This document shows, piece by piece, positions 25,851 to 35,325 of a stretch of 64,000 nt of DNA. This DNA is from DATCJU01 sp036562635 (GTDB lineage: Bacteria; Actinomycetota; Actinomycetes; Mycobacteriales; Pseudonocardiaceae), in contig DATCJU010000099.1 in the NCBI GenBank assembly GCA_036562635.1, positions 13,728-77,727 on the forward strand. The letters run 5' to 3'. The translations under genes and the position numbers were made by a program. A model generated the notes under the pieces. It saw only the letters and a program-made list of their open reading frames with translations, had not been told where the DNA came from and searched no databases. Every line of letters starts with the position of its first letter. Within the stretch, counting starts at the first letter, position 1.

Positions 25851-27350
25851 TCAGCCCCTGGTCAGGGCCTCCACCAGCTCCTCGGCGGTTTCGGACGCCT
25901 CCAGCAACTGGCCCACGTGCGCCTTGGTACCCCGCAGCGGTTCCAGCGTCGGAATTCGCACCAGGGATTCCCGCCCCAGGTCGAAGATGACCGAGTCCCA
26001 CGACGCCGCGGCGACCGCGTTGGGGTAACGCTCCAGGCAGCGCCCTCGGAAGTAGGCCCTGGTGTCCTCCGGCGGGGTGGTGATGGCCGCCTGCACCTCC
26101 TCCTCGCTGACCAGGCGGCGCATCGACCCCCGGGCCACCAGTCGGTTGTACAGCCCCTTGTCCAGCCGGACGTCGGAGTACTGCAGGTCGATCATCTGCA
26201 GCCGCGGCGAGGCCCAGCCCAGGCCGTCCCGGGCCCGGTAGCCCTCCAGCAGACGCAGCTTGGCCGGCCAGTCCAGGCGGTCCGCACACTCCATCGGGTC
26301 CCGGCGCAGCGCGTCCAGCACCTCGCCCCACACCCGCAGCACCTCCAGGGCGGTGCGGTCGGCACCGGTGCGCTCGGCGTGCGCCGTCGCCCGCTCGTGG
26401 TAGGCCGCCTGGATGTCCAGCCCGGTGAACCTGCGTCCGTCGGCGAGCTCGACGGTGGTCTTCAACGTGGGGTCGTGGCTGATCCGGTGCACGGAGCGCA
26501 CCGGGTCGGCCAGCCGCAGGTCGTCCAGCCGGACCCCGTCCTCGATCATGTCCAGGACCAGGGCGGTGCTGCCCAGCTTGAGGTAGGTGGCGTACTCGGC
26601 GAGGTTCGCGTCGCCGATGATCACGTGCAGTCGGCGGTACTTGTCGGCGTCCGCGTGCGGTTCGTCCCGGGTGTTGATGATCCCCCGCTTGAGGGTGGTC
26701 TCCAGTCCGACCTCCACCTCGATGTAGTCGGCGCGCTGGGAGAGCTGGAAGCCGGCTTCCTCCCCCGCGGGCCCGATGCCGACCCGGCCGGCACCGCACA
26801 CGACCTGCCGGGAGACGAAGAACGGGATCAACCCGGCGATGACCGCGGTGAACGGCGTGCTGCGCGCCATCAGGTAGTTCTCGTGCGCGCCGTAGCTGGC
26901 GCCCTTGCCGTCCACGTTGTTCTTGTAGAGCTGGACACGCGGCTGACCGGGCACGGTGGCGGCGCGCATGGCGGCCTGCTCCATCACCCGCTCCCCGGCC
27001 TTGTCCCAGATCACCACGTCCCGCGGATTGGTGACCTCGGGCGTGGAGTACTCCGGGTGCGCGTGGTCGACGTACAGACGCGCACCGTTGGTCAGGATCA
27101 CGTTCGCCGCGCCCAGATCCTCGACGTCGGGGTCCGAGGGGGGCACCCCGGGAGCACCCAGGTCGAACCCGCGGGCGTCGCGCAGCGGCGACTCCACCTC
27201 GTAGTCCCAGCGCGCCCGACGCGCCCGGGGCACCTCGGCTGCTGCCGCATACGCCAGCACGACCTGCGTGGAGGTCAGTACGGGGTTCGCGGTCGCGTCT
27301 CCCGGCACCGCGATGCCGTACTCCACCTCGGTTCCCATGATCCGCCGCAT
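25851..27350 (-). CDS. dop: Deamidase/depupylase Dop
   Basis: 499 residues. [13 protein letters not shown] opens the glutamine-synthetase-like fold. [15 protein letters not shown] carries the conserved acidic/His loop, and [37 protein letters not shown] and [28 protein letters not shown] are Dop signatures. It removes Pup from proteins and, where Pup ends in Gln, deamidates it; here Pup already ends in Glu, so depupylation is probably its only job. TACGCT lies 6 bases before the ATG (leaderless). Confidence 0.95.
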   Translation of the reverse strand: MRRIMGTEVEYGIAVPGDATANPVLTSTQVVLAYAAAAEVPRARRARWDYEVESPLRDARGFDLGAPGVPPSDPDVEDLGAANVILTNGARLYVDHAHPEYSTPEVTNPRDVVIWDKAGERVMEQAAMRAATVPGQPRVQLYKNNVDGKGASYGAHENYLMARSTPFTAVIAGLIPFFVSRQVVCGAGRVGIGPAGEEAGFQLSQRADYIEVEVGLETTLKRGIINTRDEPHADADKYRRLHVIIGDANLAEYATYLKLGSTALVLDMIEDGVRLDDLRLADPVRSVHRISHDPTLKTTVELADGRRFTGLDIQAAYHERATAHAERTGADRTALEVLRVWGEVLDALRRDPMECADRLDWPAKLRLLEGYRARDGLGWASPRLQMIDLQYSDVRLDKGLYNRLVARGSMRRLVSEEEVQAAITTPPEDTRAYFRGRCLERYPNAVAAASWDSVIFDLGRESLVRIPTLEPLRGTKAHVGQLLEASETAEELVEALTRG

Positions 27351-27356
27351 GCTCCC

Positions 27357-27362
27357 AGCGTA
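27357..27362 (-). promoter_or_regulatory. -10 box of leaderless dop promoter
   Basis: TACGCT on the minus strand, 6 bases before the dop ATG; no ribosome site fits. Confidence 0.6.
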
Positions 27363-27429
27363 CGGGCCCGGCACGGGTACTCACCGCCGTCCGGCTCGGC
27401 AGACCACCCGGTTGCCACCTCGGTGGGCC

Positions 27430-27477
27430 GTGGGCGCGCATCCGGTTTCCGCCCCAAGGACCAGAGTGCGCGCCCAC
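27430..27477 (-). terminator. Hairpin after the ABC permease gene
   Basis: Arms GTGGGCGCGCA (27430-27440) and TGCGCGCCCAC (27467-27477) form a perfect 11-base-pair stem with a 26-base loop, 8 bases after the permease stop. Confidence 0.55.
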
Positions 27478-27485
27478 CTTCGGGC

Positions 27486-30019
27486 TCACTCCCCGGCCAG
27501 GGCCACGGCCGGGGCGACACGAGCCGCCGCCCTGGCCGGGACCGCTGCGGCCAGTACGGTCAGCAGCAGCACCGCGGCGGCCCCGACCACCACCGCCGTC
27601 GGTGGCGCGGTGGGGGTGACGGTCAGTCCCATGACGAACGGGGTGAGCCATGCGTAGAACACGCCCAGCGCACCGCCGCCGAGCAGACCGACCCCGGCCA
27701 GCAGCAGCGCCTCGGCGATCACGCCGTAACGCATGCCGGCGACGGTGACCCCGAGCGCACGACGCAGGGCCAGTTCACGACGCCGCTCCCGCACCGAGAC
27801 CGCCAGGGTGGTGCCGATGCCGGCGACCGCGACCGCGACGGACAGTCCCAGCAGCGTGGCGAACAGGATGCCGATCAGCTGCAGCTGTTCCCGGGCCTGC
27901 GCGTCCGCCTCGCCCCCGATCCGCGCCACCACCGTCGGGGCGTCGGACGACGCGGACAGCACCGCGTCCCGGTAGGCGGCAGGATCGGCGTCGGGATGCA
28001 ACGACACCAGCACCGACGTGGGCGGTCCCACCGGTGTTTCCTGGGAACCGACGAACAGTACGGAGACGCCCGGCAGCACCGAGGTGGGCAGCTCCCCGGC
28101 GTAACGGACCGTCCGTGACCCGTCGGGAAGTCCCTCGACGGTGAACCGGTCCCCGACGGACAGGCGGAGCGAACGCGCCCAGCCTCGGCCGAGCAACGCG
28201 GCGTCCGTCCCGAAGTCCGCCAGGGCCGTCTCCGCCATCCCGGCGCGGAGCAGCACTCCCCGCATCGCCTCCGGCTCGGCGCTGGCCACCGCCACCGGCG
28301 TCGCCTTGCCGTGGACCGGCAGCACGGCCCGGCCGGTATGCACCACGGCGGCAGCCGCCACCCGCGGATCGGCACCGGCCGCCTGCAGCGTGGCCGACGG
28401 CAGGGGGCGGTTCCCGCTGTCGAAGACCACGACATCGGGCCGGGGCAGGTCCTCGGTGACCACGGCCTTCGTGATCCCGCCCATGACGGTCAGACCGAAG
28501 GTGATCAGGGCGCTCGCCGCGACCAGGGGCAGGGCCACGGACGCGGAGCGGTGGGGCACCCGGCGTACCTCCAGCGCGGCCAGGCGCCAGGTGAGCCCAC
28601 CGATCGGACGGACCAACGCACCGAACAACCGGCTCAGCCCGGGCACCACGACCGGCCCGAGGATCCAGAACAGGCCGGCCACCGCGGCGATAGCCGACAT
28701 CAGCACGACCGCCAGCGCCGCGGTGGAGCCCCTCAGGGCTCCGGCGGCCAGGGCCAGGACCACCGCGCCTGCGGTGACCAGCAGGCCCCGGATCAGGCGA
28801 CCCCGGGGCAGCGCCCGTTCGGGGGGCGGCTCCTCGGCGTCGCGCAGCGCCGCCAGCGGAGCCACTCCGCAGGCCGCCAACGCGGGACGGAGAGCGGCCG
28901 CCGTGCCGAACCCGGCGGACAGCAGGACCGCCGTCGCCACGTATCCCGCCGCAGGCAGCGGTCGGGGCTCCAGGGCGACCACTCCCATCAGCAGTGACAC
29001 CCCGGTGACGTCCAGCAACCGGGCCAGCCCCACGGCGAACGGCCCGCCCAGCAGGGCACCGAGCAGCCCACAGACCGCCCCGGTGACCCCAGCCTCCACG
29101 AGCCGACCGACGACCAGGGTTCCCCGCTGGGCACCGAGGCAGCGCAGCAGCGCCGTCTCCCGTTGCCGCTGCAGGTAGACGGCGCGGAAGGTGGCCGCGG
29201 CGACGAACATCGCGGTCGCCAGGGCGAGGACGCTGAACAGCAGGAAGATGCTGACGCCGCTCTCCCTGGCCTGCTGCTCGGAGGCGTTGACCGCCGCAGC
29301 GGTCCGCACGGCCACCCCGGCCCCGGCCGTCTGAAGCACCTCGGCCTGCATCGTGGCCGGGTCGTGCCCCGGCTGGAGCACCAGGTGGATCCCGTGGAGC
29401 ACCGGATCGGTGTCCACCCGCGCGGCCAGCTCGGGCACCCCCACCAGCTCCGGCCGCTCCCCCAGGGCACCGCGCAGGCTGATCCCGGAGACGGTCACGG
29501 GGAAGGCCCGACCCTCCACGTCGGCCACCAGCACCGTGCTGCCGGGCCGCAGGTCGTACCGGTGTGCGGTAACCCGGTCGACGGCGATCTCGTCCGGAGC
29601 CTGCGGGGCCCGCCCCTCCGCCACGGGGAACCGGCGCAGCCCCGACTCGGGCTGTTCGACGTCCAGGACGGCCCGGTCGGTCAGTCCGGCCCGGCCGTTC
29701 TCGACGAGCAGGTCCAGCTCCACCCGCTGTACCGGCACCACCCGCTGCACCCCGGGGAGACCCTCGAGACGCTGGGCCACCGCGACCAGATCCACCTGGT
29801 CCTCCTGGAGCGACCCCGGGCACGCTCGACGACCAGGTCGACCGCGTCCGGCACCCGGGGTGCGCCTTGGACGGCGGCACGCCGGAACGCGTCGGTGAGC
29901 AACAGGGACGCCACCAGGCAGGCGAAGCCCACCACCAGGGCCACTCCGGGCAGCAGGGCCCGCCCCGGCCGGTGGCGCAGCTCGGCCACGCTCAGACGGA
30001 GCGGAGTCAGCAGGTTCAC
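27486..30019 (-). pseudogene. FtsX/MacB-type ABC transporter permease, frameshifted near its N-terminus
   Basis: The first reading frame starts at a GTG (30019, GGGGGAGG upstream) and encodes an N-terminal membrane helix (ALLPGVALVVGFACLVASLLLTDAF), then breaks near 29814-29820. The remaining ~770 residues lie in another frame and show two FtsX domains, about eight membrane helices and a long extracellular part. Adding one C to the run of four at 29814-29817 restores a single 844-residue frame, reading ...RARGSLQEDQVDLVAV. So this is a one-base deletion, real or a sequencing error. Such permeases need an ABC ATPase; none is adjacent. As sequenced it is probably non-functional unless slippage occurs. 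Confidence 0.75.
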
Positions 30020-30229
30020 GCCGTTCGTCCTCCCCCAGGTCACCGTGGCACTCGGACGCCACATCGCACAGCTCCGACCCAGGAGGAAGTTAGGACCGGC
30101 CCGTGTGCACCGGCATCGGTCGACGGTCGCGGCTTCGGATCACCCCCTGGTCGCAGTGGCACCCCGACCGAAGGACGATCACCTCATCCCCGAGGACGAG
30201 GGGACGCGACGTGCGGCACCCTCGGGTGG

Positions 30230-30235
30230 GACGAT
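30230..30235 (+). promoter_or_regulatory. Possible -10 box of leaderless Nudix promoter
   Basis: GACGAT, 6 bases before the GTG at 30242. It is weaker than the others because the first T is missing. Confidence 0.3.
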
Positions 30236-30241
30236 CCCGGG

Positions 30242-30757
30242 GTGGGAACCGCCGAGGAACTGGTCGCGGTGTACGACGCGGACGGGGTCGAGATCGGTGT
30301 CGCCACGCGGGCGCAGGTCCGGGCCGAGGGGTTGTGGCACGCCGCCACGGCGGTTCTGGTGTGCCCGGAGGACGGACAACGGGTCTACGTACACCTGCGC
30401 AGCCCGCACAAGGACGTCTACCCGGCGATGCACGACTGCTGGGCGGGTGGAGTGCTGCTCAGCGGCGAGTCACCGTCGGCCTGTGCGGAGCGGGAGCTGG
30501 CCGAGGAGCTCGGTATCCGCGGGGTGACACTGGAGCCGCTGTTCACGCTGCGGTACGTGGACGGGACGGTGCGCTACCACGCACACACCTTCGTCACCCA
30601 CTGGGACGGCCCGGTGGTGCACCAGCCGGAGGAGGTGGTGGCGGGCTGGTGGATGGATCTGACCGAGCTGCGGGCACGGCTGGCCGATCCGACCTGGCCC
30701 TTCGTGCCGGACGGGCGTCTGCTGTTCCAGGAGTGGGAGCGTCGCCGGAACGGGTGA
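30242..30757 (+). CDS. Nudix hydrolase (YfcD/IPP-isomerase-like)
   Basis: 171 residues. GVLLSGESPSACAERELAEELGI fits the Nudix box GX5EX7REUXEEXGU exactly. The flanks (VYVHLRSPHKDVYPAMHDCWAGG and VRYHAHTFVTHWDGPV) resemble YfcD-type hydrolases that are related in sequence to isopentenyl-diphosphate isomerase. It should cleave a nucleoside-diphosphate-linked or similar pyrophosphate; the substrate is unknown. The GTG start follows no ribosome site. It is divergent from the broken permease. Confidence 0.85.
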   Translation: MGTAEELVAVYDADGVEIGVATRAQVRAEGLWHAATAVLVCPEDGQRVYVHLRSPHKDVYPAMHDCWAGGVLLSGESPSACAERELAEELGIRGVTLEPLFTLRYVDGTVRYHAHTFVTHWDGPVVHQPEEVVAGWWMDLTELRARLADPTWPFVPDGRLLFQEWERRRNG

Positions 30758-30759
30758 GA

Positions 30760-30777
30760 CCCGTCCGGGGCCGGACG
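30760..30777. terminator. Compact bidirectional hairpin between convergent genes
   Basis: CCGTCCGG-gg-CCGGACGG, 8 perfect pairs, fills the 23-base gap between the Nudix gene and the aldo/keto reductase gene. Confidence 0.6.
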
Positions 30778-30780
30778 GTG

Positions 30781-31719
30781 TCAGGTCCAGGCCAACGCGG
30801 CACGCTGCGCCCAGTACCGCTCGGCGGGCACGGCCAGGGTGGCCAGCTCCGCCAGGTCGTCGGCGACAAGGTCCACCTCGAGCACGCGGAGGTTGGCGCG
30901 CAGCTGATCCACCCCGGCCGGTCCCAGCAGCACGGTGTCCGCCCAGGGCTGGGCCAGTGCCGCGGCGAGCGCCACCGCGTCGGGACCCACTCCGTACCGC
31001 GTGGCCAGGGCGGACAGGGCCTCCGGTGGGTGCACCACGAGCCGTCCGTTGGCCAGCGGCTCCTTCACCAGCACGTGCCAGCCCGCCTGATGTGCCTCGC
31101 TCAGGGCCACGCCAACCGACGGCTCCAGGGGGTTCCAGGTGGACTGCACGGCGGTGAAGACCGGCCGACCGTCCACCTGCAGGTCCAGCGCCCGGCGCAC
31201 GGCCTGTGCCTGTTCCGGCCCGGAGGTGGAGAACCCGACCCGCACCCCCTCGGCGGCCAGCTCGGCGAGGGCGGCCAGCAGGCGAGGGTCGTCGAACAGC
31301 GGACTGTCCACGGTCAGCGAGTGCACCTGGTACAGGGCGATCCGGTTCCCGAGCAACTCCCGGCTCTCGGCGAGTTGGGTGCGGAACCGCTCCAGCGAGT
31401 GTTCCTTGACCTCGTGGACCGGGGCGTCGAGCCGCCAGGCACCCACGTAGGCGTACCCCCACTTGCTGGAGACGGTCACGTCGTGGTGGCCACGCTCGGC
31501 CAGCCACCCGGCCAGGAACTCCTCGGCGCGCCCGTAGGACCGGGCGGCATCCACCCAGCGGATCCCGGCCTGGTAGGCCTCGTCCAGCACCGCCCAGGTG
31601 GCGGCACGCATCCGTTCCACCGAGCGGTCCGCGGGCAGGGCCTGTCGGCGGCCGAGGTTGATGTAGGCGGGCCGCCCGAGCGCAGCCAGGCCGATTCCCA
31701 GGCGTGTCTTCCGGTCCAC
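30781..31719 (-). CDS. Aldo/keto reductase
   Basis: 312 residues forming a TIM barrel. The catalytic tetrad is visible: Asp in WVDAARSYG, Tyr in the same SYG, Lys in VSSKWGY, and His in LYQVHSL. NADPH-dependent reduction of aldehydes or ketones is expected; the physiological substrate is unknown. GTG start with GGAGGGG 6 bases upstream. It follows the lipoprotein gene on the same strand after 56 bases with a small hairpin. Confidence 0.9.
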   Translation of the reverse strand: MDRKTRLGIGLAALGRPAYINLGRRQALPADRSVERMRAATWAVLDEAYQAGIRWVDAARSYGRAEEFLAGWLAERGHHDVTVSSKWGYAYVGAWRLDAPVHEVKEHSLERFRTQLAESRELLGNRIALYQVHSLTVDSPLFDDPRLLAALAELAAEGVRVGFSTSGPEQAQAVRRALDLQVDGRPVFTAVQSTWNPLEPSVGVALSEAHQAGWHVLVKEPLANGRLVVHPPEALSALATRYGVGPDAVALAAALAQPWADTVLLGPAGVDQLRANLRVLEVDLVADDLAELATLAVPAERYWAQRAALAWT

Positions 31720-31749
31720 GTGCCCCTCCTCCCCGCCCGGTCACCGTAC

Positions 31750-31767
31750 CCGGCCCGTGACGGCCGG
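31750..31767 (-). terminator. Small hairpin after the lipoprotein gene
   Basis: CCGGCC-cgtgac-GGCCGG, a 6-base-pair stem 8 bases after the lipoprotein stop. Confidence 0.4.
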
Positions 31768-31775
31768 TGCAGGGA

Positions 31776-32492
31776 TCAGGACGCGCCGTCGGTCAGGGCC
31801 GCGACGGCATGCGGCAGCAGCGCGTTCAGCCGCTCCCGAGCCCGTTCCTCGGAGAGCGTGGACACCATCAGGTGGGTGAGCAACTCACCGTGGGCGAGCA
31901 CCACGTGACAGCGCCCGCCGGTCGCCCGGCCAGCGGGTCCCGGCTGCACCCGCTCGCACCAGGCGAACCGGTCGTCCACCCCGTCGACCTCGGCCAGTTT
32001 CGCCTCGTCCCCGATCCGGACGGTTCTCCCGTCGTCGGTGTAGGTGGTGCAGGTGAGTCCTTCGCGGGCACGTTCGACCGCCTCGGCGGCCCGCCCGTCG
32101 GGGTGGGCGACGACGTGCTGGACCAGATCGGCACCGGTTCCGGTGCTCCACTCGGCACGGACCGCCACCGTCCTGCCCGCGGGTGCCAGGTCGATCCGGC
32201 AGCTGGGCAACGGGGCCGGGGTCCACGCAGCGGCCGGCCGGACCGGCTTGAACTCCTCGACCGCCACCCGACTGTCGGCCAGCACCTTCTGCCGCAGCAC
32301 ACCGGTGTCCACCAGGGGGCTGGCACTCGTGGTGGGGGGTGCCGGGGAGGAGCCGGCCACCGTCGCGGGCGTGCTCGTGGCCACCGTGGGGTCGGCGTAG
32401 TAGGAGCCGTCGGAGAGGTTGTTGGGCCGGTGGGAACACCCGGCCACGAGGGCAGCGAGCGCCAGCACAGCCGCCGCCACGACCCCACGCAC
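31776..32492 (-). CDS. Putative secreted lipoprotein
   Basis: 238 residues from a GTG with GGAGGTG upstream. The signal peptide ends in the lipobox LVAGC, so Cys19 should be lipidated and the protein anchored outside the membrane. A Ser/Thr/Pro/Ala linker follows (residues 20-60), then a globular domain with three more cysteines (SCRIDL, TCTTYTDD, GRCHVVLAHG) probably in disulfides. I do not recognise the fold; mycobacterial PknH-type sensor domains and Lpp lipoproteins look broadly alike. It lies just downstream of mpa but beyond its strong terminator. Confidence 0.7.
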   Translation of the reverse strand: MRGVVAAAVLALAALVAGCSHRPNNLSDGSYYADPTVATSTPATVAGSSPAPPTTSASPLVDTGVLRQKVLADSRVAVEEFKPVRPAAAWTPAPLPSCRIDLAPAGRTVAVRAEWSTGTGADLVQHVVAHPDGRAAEAVERAREGLTCTTYTDDGRTVRIGDEAKLAEVDGVDDRFAWCERVQPGPAGRATGGRCHVVLAHGELLTHLMVSTLSEERARERLNALLPHAVAALTDGAS

Positions 32493-32614
32493 AGCACACC
32501 TCCACGTCCACCGGAACCGCGCTCACCCCGCCGCACGACGGGCGGAGGCAGAGTATGCGATCACCTGGTGGAGGGATCACGGACCCCTGGGTCGGTGAAC
32601 GGGTCCGTCTGTGA

Positions 32615-32648
32615 CACGGGGCCGTCACCCGAAGGTGACGGCCCCGTG
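32615..32648 (-). terminator. Terminator of mpa
   Basis: A perfect 15-base-pair stem (32615-32629 and 32634-32648) with a CGAA tetraloop, 20 bases after the mpa stop. Confidence 0.85.
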
Positions 32649-32668
32649 ACGTCCTGTGGACCCAAGGT

Positions 32669-34465
32669 TCACAGGTACTGGCCGGTGTTGGTCGCCGTGT
32701 CGATCGCCCGGCCCGCCTCCTGGTTCTTGCCGGTGACCAGGGTGCGGATGTAGACGATCCGCTCGCCCTTCTTGCCGGAGATCCGCGCCCAGTCGTCCGG
32801 GTTGGTGGTGTTGGGCAGGTCCTCGTTCTCGGCGAACTCGTCGACGATGGCGTCCAGCAGGTGCTGCACCCGCAGCCCCGGCTGCCCGGTCTCCAGCACC
32901 GCCTTGATCGCCGCCTTCTTCGCCCGGTCGACGATGTTCTGGATCATCGCACCGGAGTTGAAGTCCTTGAAGTACAGGACCTCCTTGTCCCCGTTGGCGT
33001 AGGTGACCTCCAGGAACCGGTTCTCCTCCACCTCCGCGTACATCCGCTCGACCGTGTGCTGGATCATCGCGTCGATGCACGCCTGCTTGTCCCCACCGAA
33101 CTCGGCGAGGTCGTCGGCGTGGATCGGCAGGTCGGGCGTGAGGTACTTGGAGAAGATGTCCTTGGCCGCCTCGGCGTCCGGCCGCTCGATCTTGATCTTC
33201 ACGTCGAGCCGGCCGGGCCGCAGGATCGCCGGGTCGATCATGTCCTCGCGGTTGGAGGCGCCGATGACGATGACGTTCTCCAGCCCCTCGACACCGTCGA
33301 TCTCGCTGAGCAGCTGCGGGACGATGGTCGTCTCCACGTCGGAGGAGACACCGCTGCCGCGGGTCCGGAAGATCGAGTCCATCTCGTCGAAGAACACGAT
33401 GACCGGAGTGCCCTCCGACGCCTTCTCCCGTGCCCGCTGGAAGATCAGCCGGATGTGCCGCTCGGTCTCACCGACGAACTTGTTGAGCAGCTCCGGCCCC
33501 TTGATATTGAGGAAGTAGGACTTGGCCTGCCGTTCGTTGTCCCCACGTGCGGCCGCCACCTGCTTGGCCAGCGAGTTGGCCACCGCCTTGGCGATCAACG
33601 TCTTGCCACAACCGGGCGGCCCGTACAGCAGCACGCCCTTGGGCGGGCGCAGCTTGTACTCGCGGAACAACTCCGCGTGCAGGAACGGCAGCTCCACCGC
33701 GTCGCGGATCTGCTCGATCTGCCGGGCCAGACCACCGATGTCGGAGTAGTCGACGTCGGGGACCTCCTCCAGCACGAGGTCCTCGACCTCGGCCTTGGGC
33801 ACCCGCTCGTAGGCGTAGCCGGCCTTGGAGTCCACCAGGAGGGAGTCCCCCGGCTTCAGGGGCGAGTCGAGCAGCGATTCCGCGAGCAGCACGACCCGCT
33901 CCTCGTCCGCGTGTCCGACCACCAGGGCCCGACTCGGCTTCTCCTCCCCGTCCTCGGGCAGCACCTCCCGCAGTGTGCACACCTCGCCGGTGCGCTCGAA
34001 GGAGCCGGCCTCGACCACCGTCAACGCCTCGTTCAGACGCACGGTCTGTCCCAGCCGGAGGGCTTCGACGTCCACCGCGGGGGAGACCGCGACGCGCATC
34101 CGCCGACCCGCGGTGAACACGTCGACGGTGCCGTCCTCGTGCCTGGCGAGGAACACGCCGTACCCGCTCGGCGGCTGTGCCAGCCGGTCGACCTCCTCGC
34201 GCAGCGCCAACAACTGGCTCCGTGCCTCCCGCAGCGTCTCCACCAGTTTGGCGTTGCGCTCGGTCAGCTGGGCCACCCGGTTCGACGCCTCGGCGAGGCG
34301 CTGTTCCAGCAACCGGACGTGGCGCGGGGATTCGGTGAGCTTGCGGCGCAGCAGCGCCACCTCGTCTTCCAGGAATCTGATCTGGGCTGTCAACTCGGCG
34401 ACGCTCATGCCGCCGTTCCGCTCGCCGCCCTCATCGGGCCGACTGCCGGGACGGTCGTGCTGCAT
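32669..34465 (-). CDS. mpa: Proteasome-associated AAA+ unfoldase Mpa (ARC)
   Basis: 599 residues from the ATG at 34465, which has GGAGGAGGG about 8 bases upstream. An N-terminal coiled coil ([23 protein letters not shown]...[26 protein letters not shown]) binds Pup. Two OB domains follow (about 80-230), then the AAA module with Walker A GPPGCGKT (about 280) and Walker [10 protein letters not shown]. The chain ends GQYL, the C-terminal motif that docks in the PrcA ring. It unfolds pupylated proteins. It is separated from dop by about 5 kb of unrelated genes. Confidence 0.95.
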   Translation of the reverse strand: MQHDRPGSRPDEGGERNGGMSVAELTAQIRFLEDEVALLRRKLTESPRHVRLLEQRLAEASNRVAQLTERNAKLVETLREARSQLLALREEVDRLAQPPSGYGVFLARHEDGTVDVFTAGRRMRVAVSPAVDVEALRLGQTVRLNEALTVVEAGSFERTGEVCTLREVLPEDGEEKPSRALVVGHADEERVVLLAESLLDSPLKPGDSLLVDSKAGYAYERVPKAEVEDLVLEEVPDVDYSDIGGLARQIEQIRDAVELPFLHAELFREYKLRPPKGVLLYGPPGCGKTLIAKAVANSLAKQVAAARGDNERQAKSYFLNIKGPELLNKFVGETERHIRLIFQRAREKASEGTPVIVFFDEMDSIFRTRGSGVSSDVETTIVPQLLSEIDGVEGLENVIVIGASNREDMIDPAILRPGRLDVKIKIERPDAEAAKDIFSKYLTPDLPIHADDLAEFGGDKQACIDAMIQHTVERMYAEVEENRFLEVTYANGDKEVLYFKDFNSGAMIQNIVDRAKKAAIKAVLETGQPGLRVQHLLDAIVDEFAENEDLPNTTNPDDWARISGKKGERIVYIRTLVTGKNQEAGRAIDTATNTGQYL

Positions 34466-35325
34466 GTCGGCACCCTCCTCCCGTGCTCCGTACACCCACG
34501 GTACCGGCGATCACCGTCAACAGCCGCTTCGCAGATGCCAAGGGTTGGGCCATCCGCCGCAAAACGCCCGGTCGGCCGGAAGCGCTGCTCCACGCTGGTC
34601 ATGAGCCGAACCGATTCATCATTACGGAGAGTCCACCTTCCCCCTACGCCATGCACCCCTCCGGTGCTGGATGCGAGACTCGCCACAGCTCTACCGGTAC
34701 CTCCAGCACAGCAAGTACCCGTCTTCGGATCGGCTACCACTGCCGGTTGTAACCCTTCGGTGTCCCACTTTGTGAGAAGAACGCCCTCGGAGGATGCCGG
34801 GTCGAGCCACGCAGCCGCTCCACCGGGCGCCACCGGCGGTCCGGCTCGGCGCGACGCCGGCACGACATCCGGTCCCACGCGGCGGTCGCGCCCACGATGT
34901 GAGAGACCCGCAGGGCCACCCCGGGGAAACGTCCCGGCAACACCACCGATTCCGCCTCGACCTCACTCGTTCGAGCGATACGCCCCGGCCACGACGTCGG
35001 CCGTCACCACGGACCCGTCGCCCGGTGAGACATCCCGCCGACCTGCGCCGGCCCGATCGTTCGACCTCGGCCCGGCGGTGGGCCGAGCAGAGCGGTGGGC
35101 CTGCCCCGACTGTCCGACGGCATCACGAGAACACAGCTGAGCGGGCCCCGCAGGGCGGTGTGGCAGGCCCGTCCCGAGGCCGGAACCTCACATCCGGTAC
35201 CAGGGAATCGGCCCGTCGGGCGAAGTTGACCAAACCAACGCTCCCCTGTATGGGCGAGCGGTAAGGTCACGCCGGCACCGATGCAGTCGCGTCGGCATGG
35301 TCTCTCGACACGAGGAGTTCCGTCC
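34466..35325. other. 860-base gap without a recognisable gene
   Basis: No open frame here has convincing codon use or family resemblance. 34500-34790 is visibly lower in GC than its surroundings and contains a perfect 8-base inverted repeat GTGCTGGA (34664-34671)/TCCAGCAC (34702-34709). A TTGACG on the minus strand at 34515-34520 could be part of an mpa promoter. The right end holds a good promoter for the next gene (35226-35254). No tRNA or known riboswitch was recognised. Confidence 0.5.
35226..35254 (+). promoter_or_regulatory. Candidate sigma-70-type promoter
   Basis: TTGACC (35226-35231), a 17-base spacer, then TATGGG (35249-35254), about 70 bases before the GTG at 35326. TAAGGT at 35262-35267 is an alternative -10. 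Confidence 0.5.

Noticed and set aside
29800..29830. Programmed ribosomal frameshifting in the ABC permease
   Set aside because: No slippery heptamer with a following pseudoknot is evident, and the family does not use recoding. A one-base deletion is simpler.
34900..34945. GC-rich stretch with GGCAAC-like words suggesting a SAM-type riboswitch or tRNA fragment
   Set aside because: No supporting helices or T-loop could be drawn, and no methionine gene follows.
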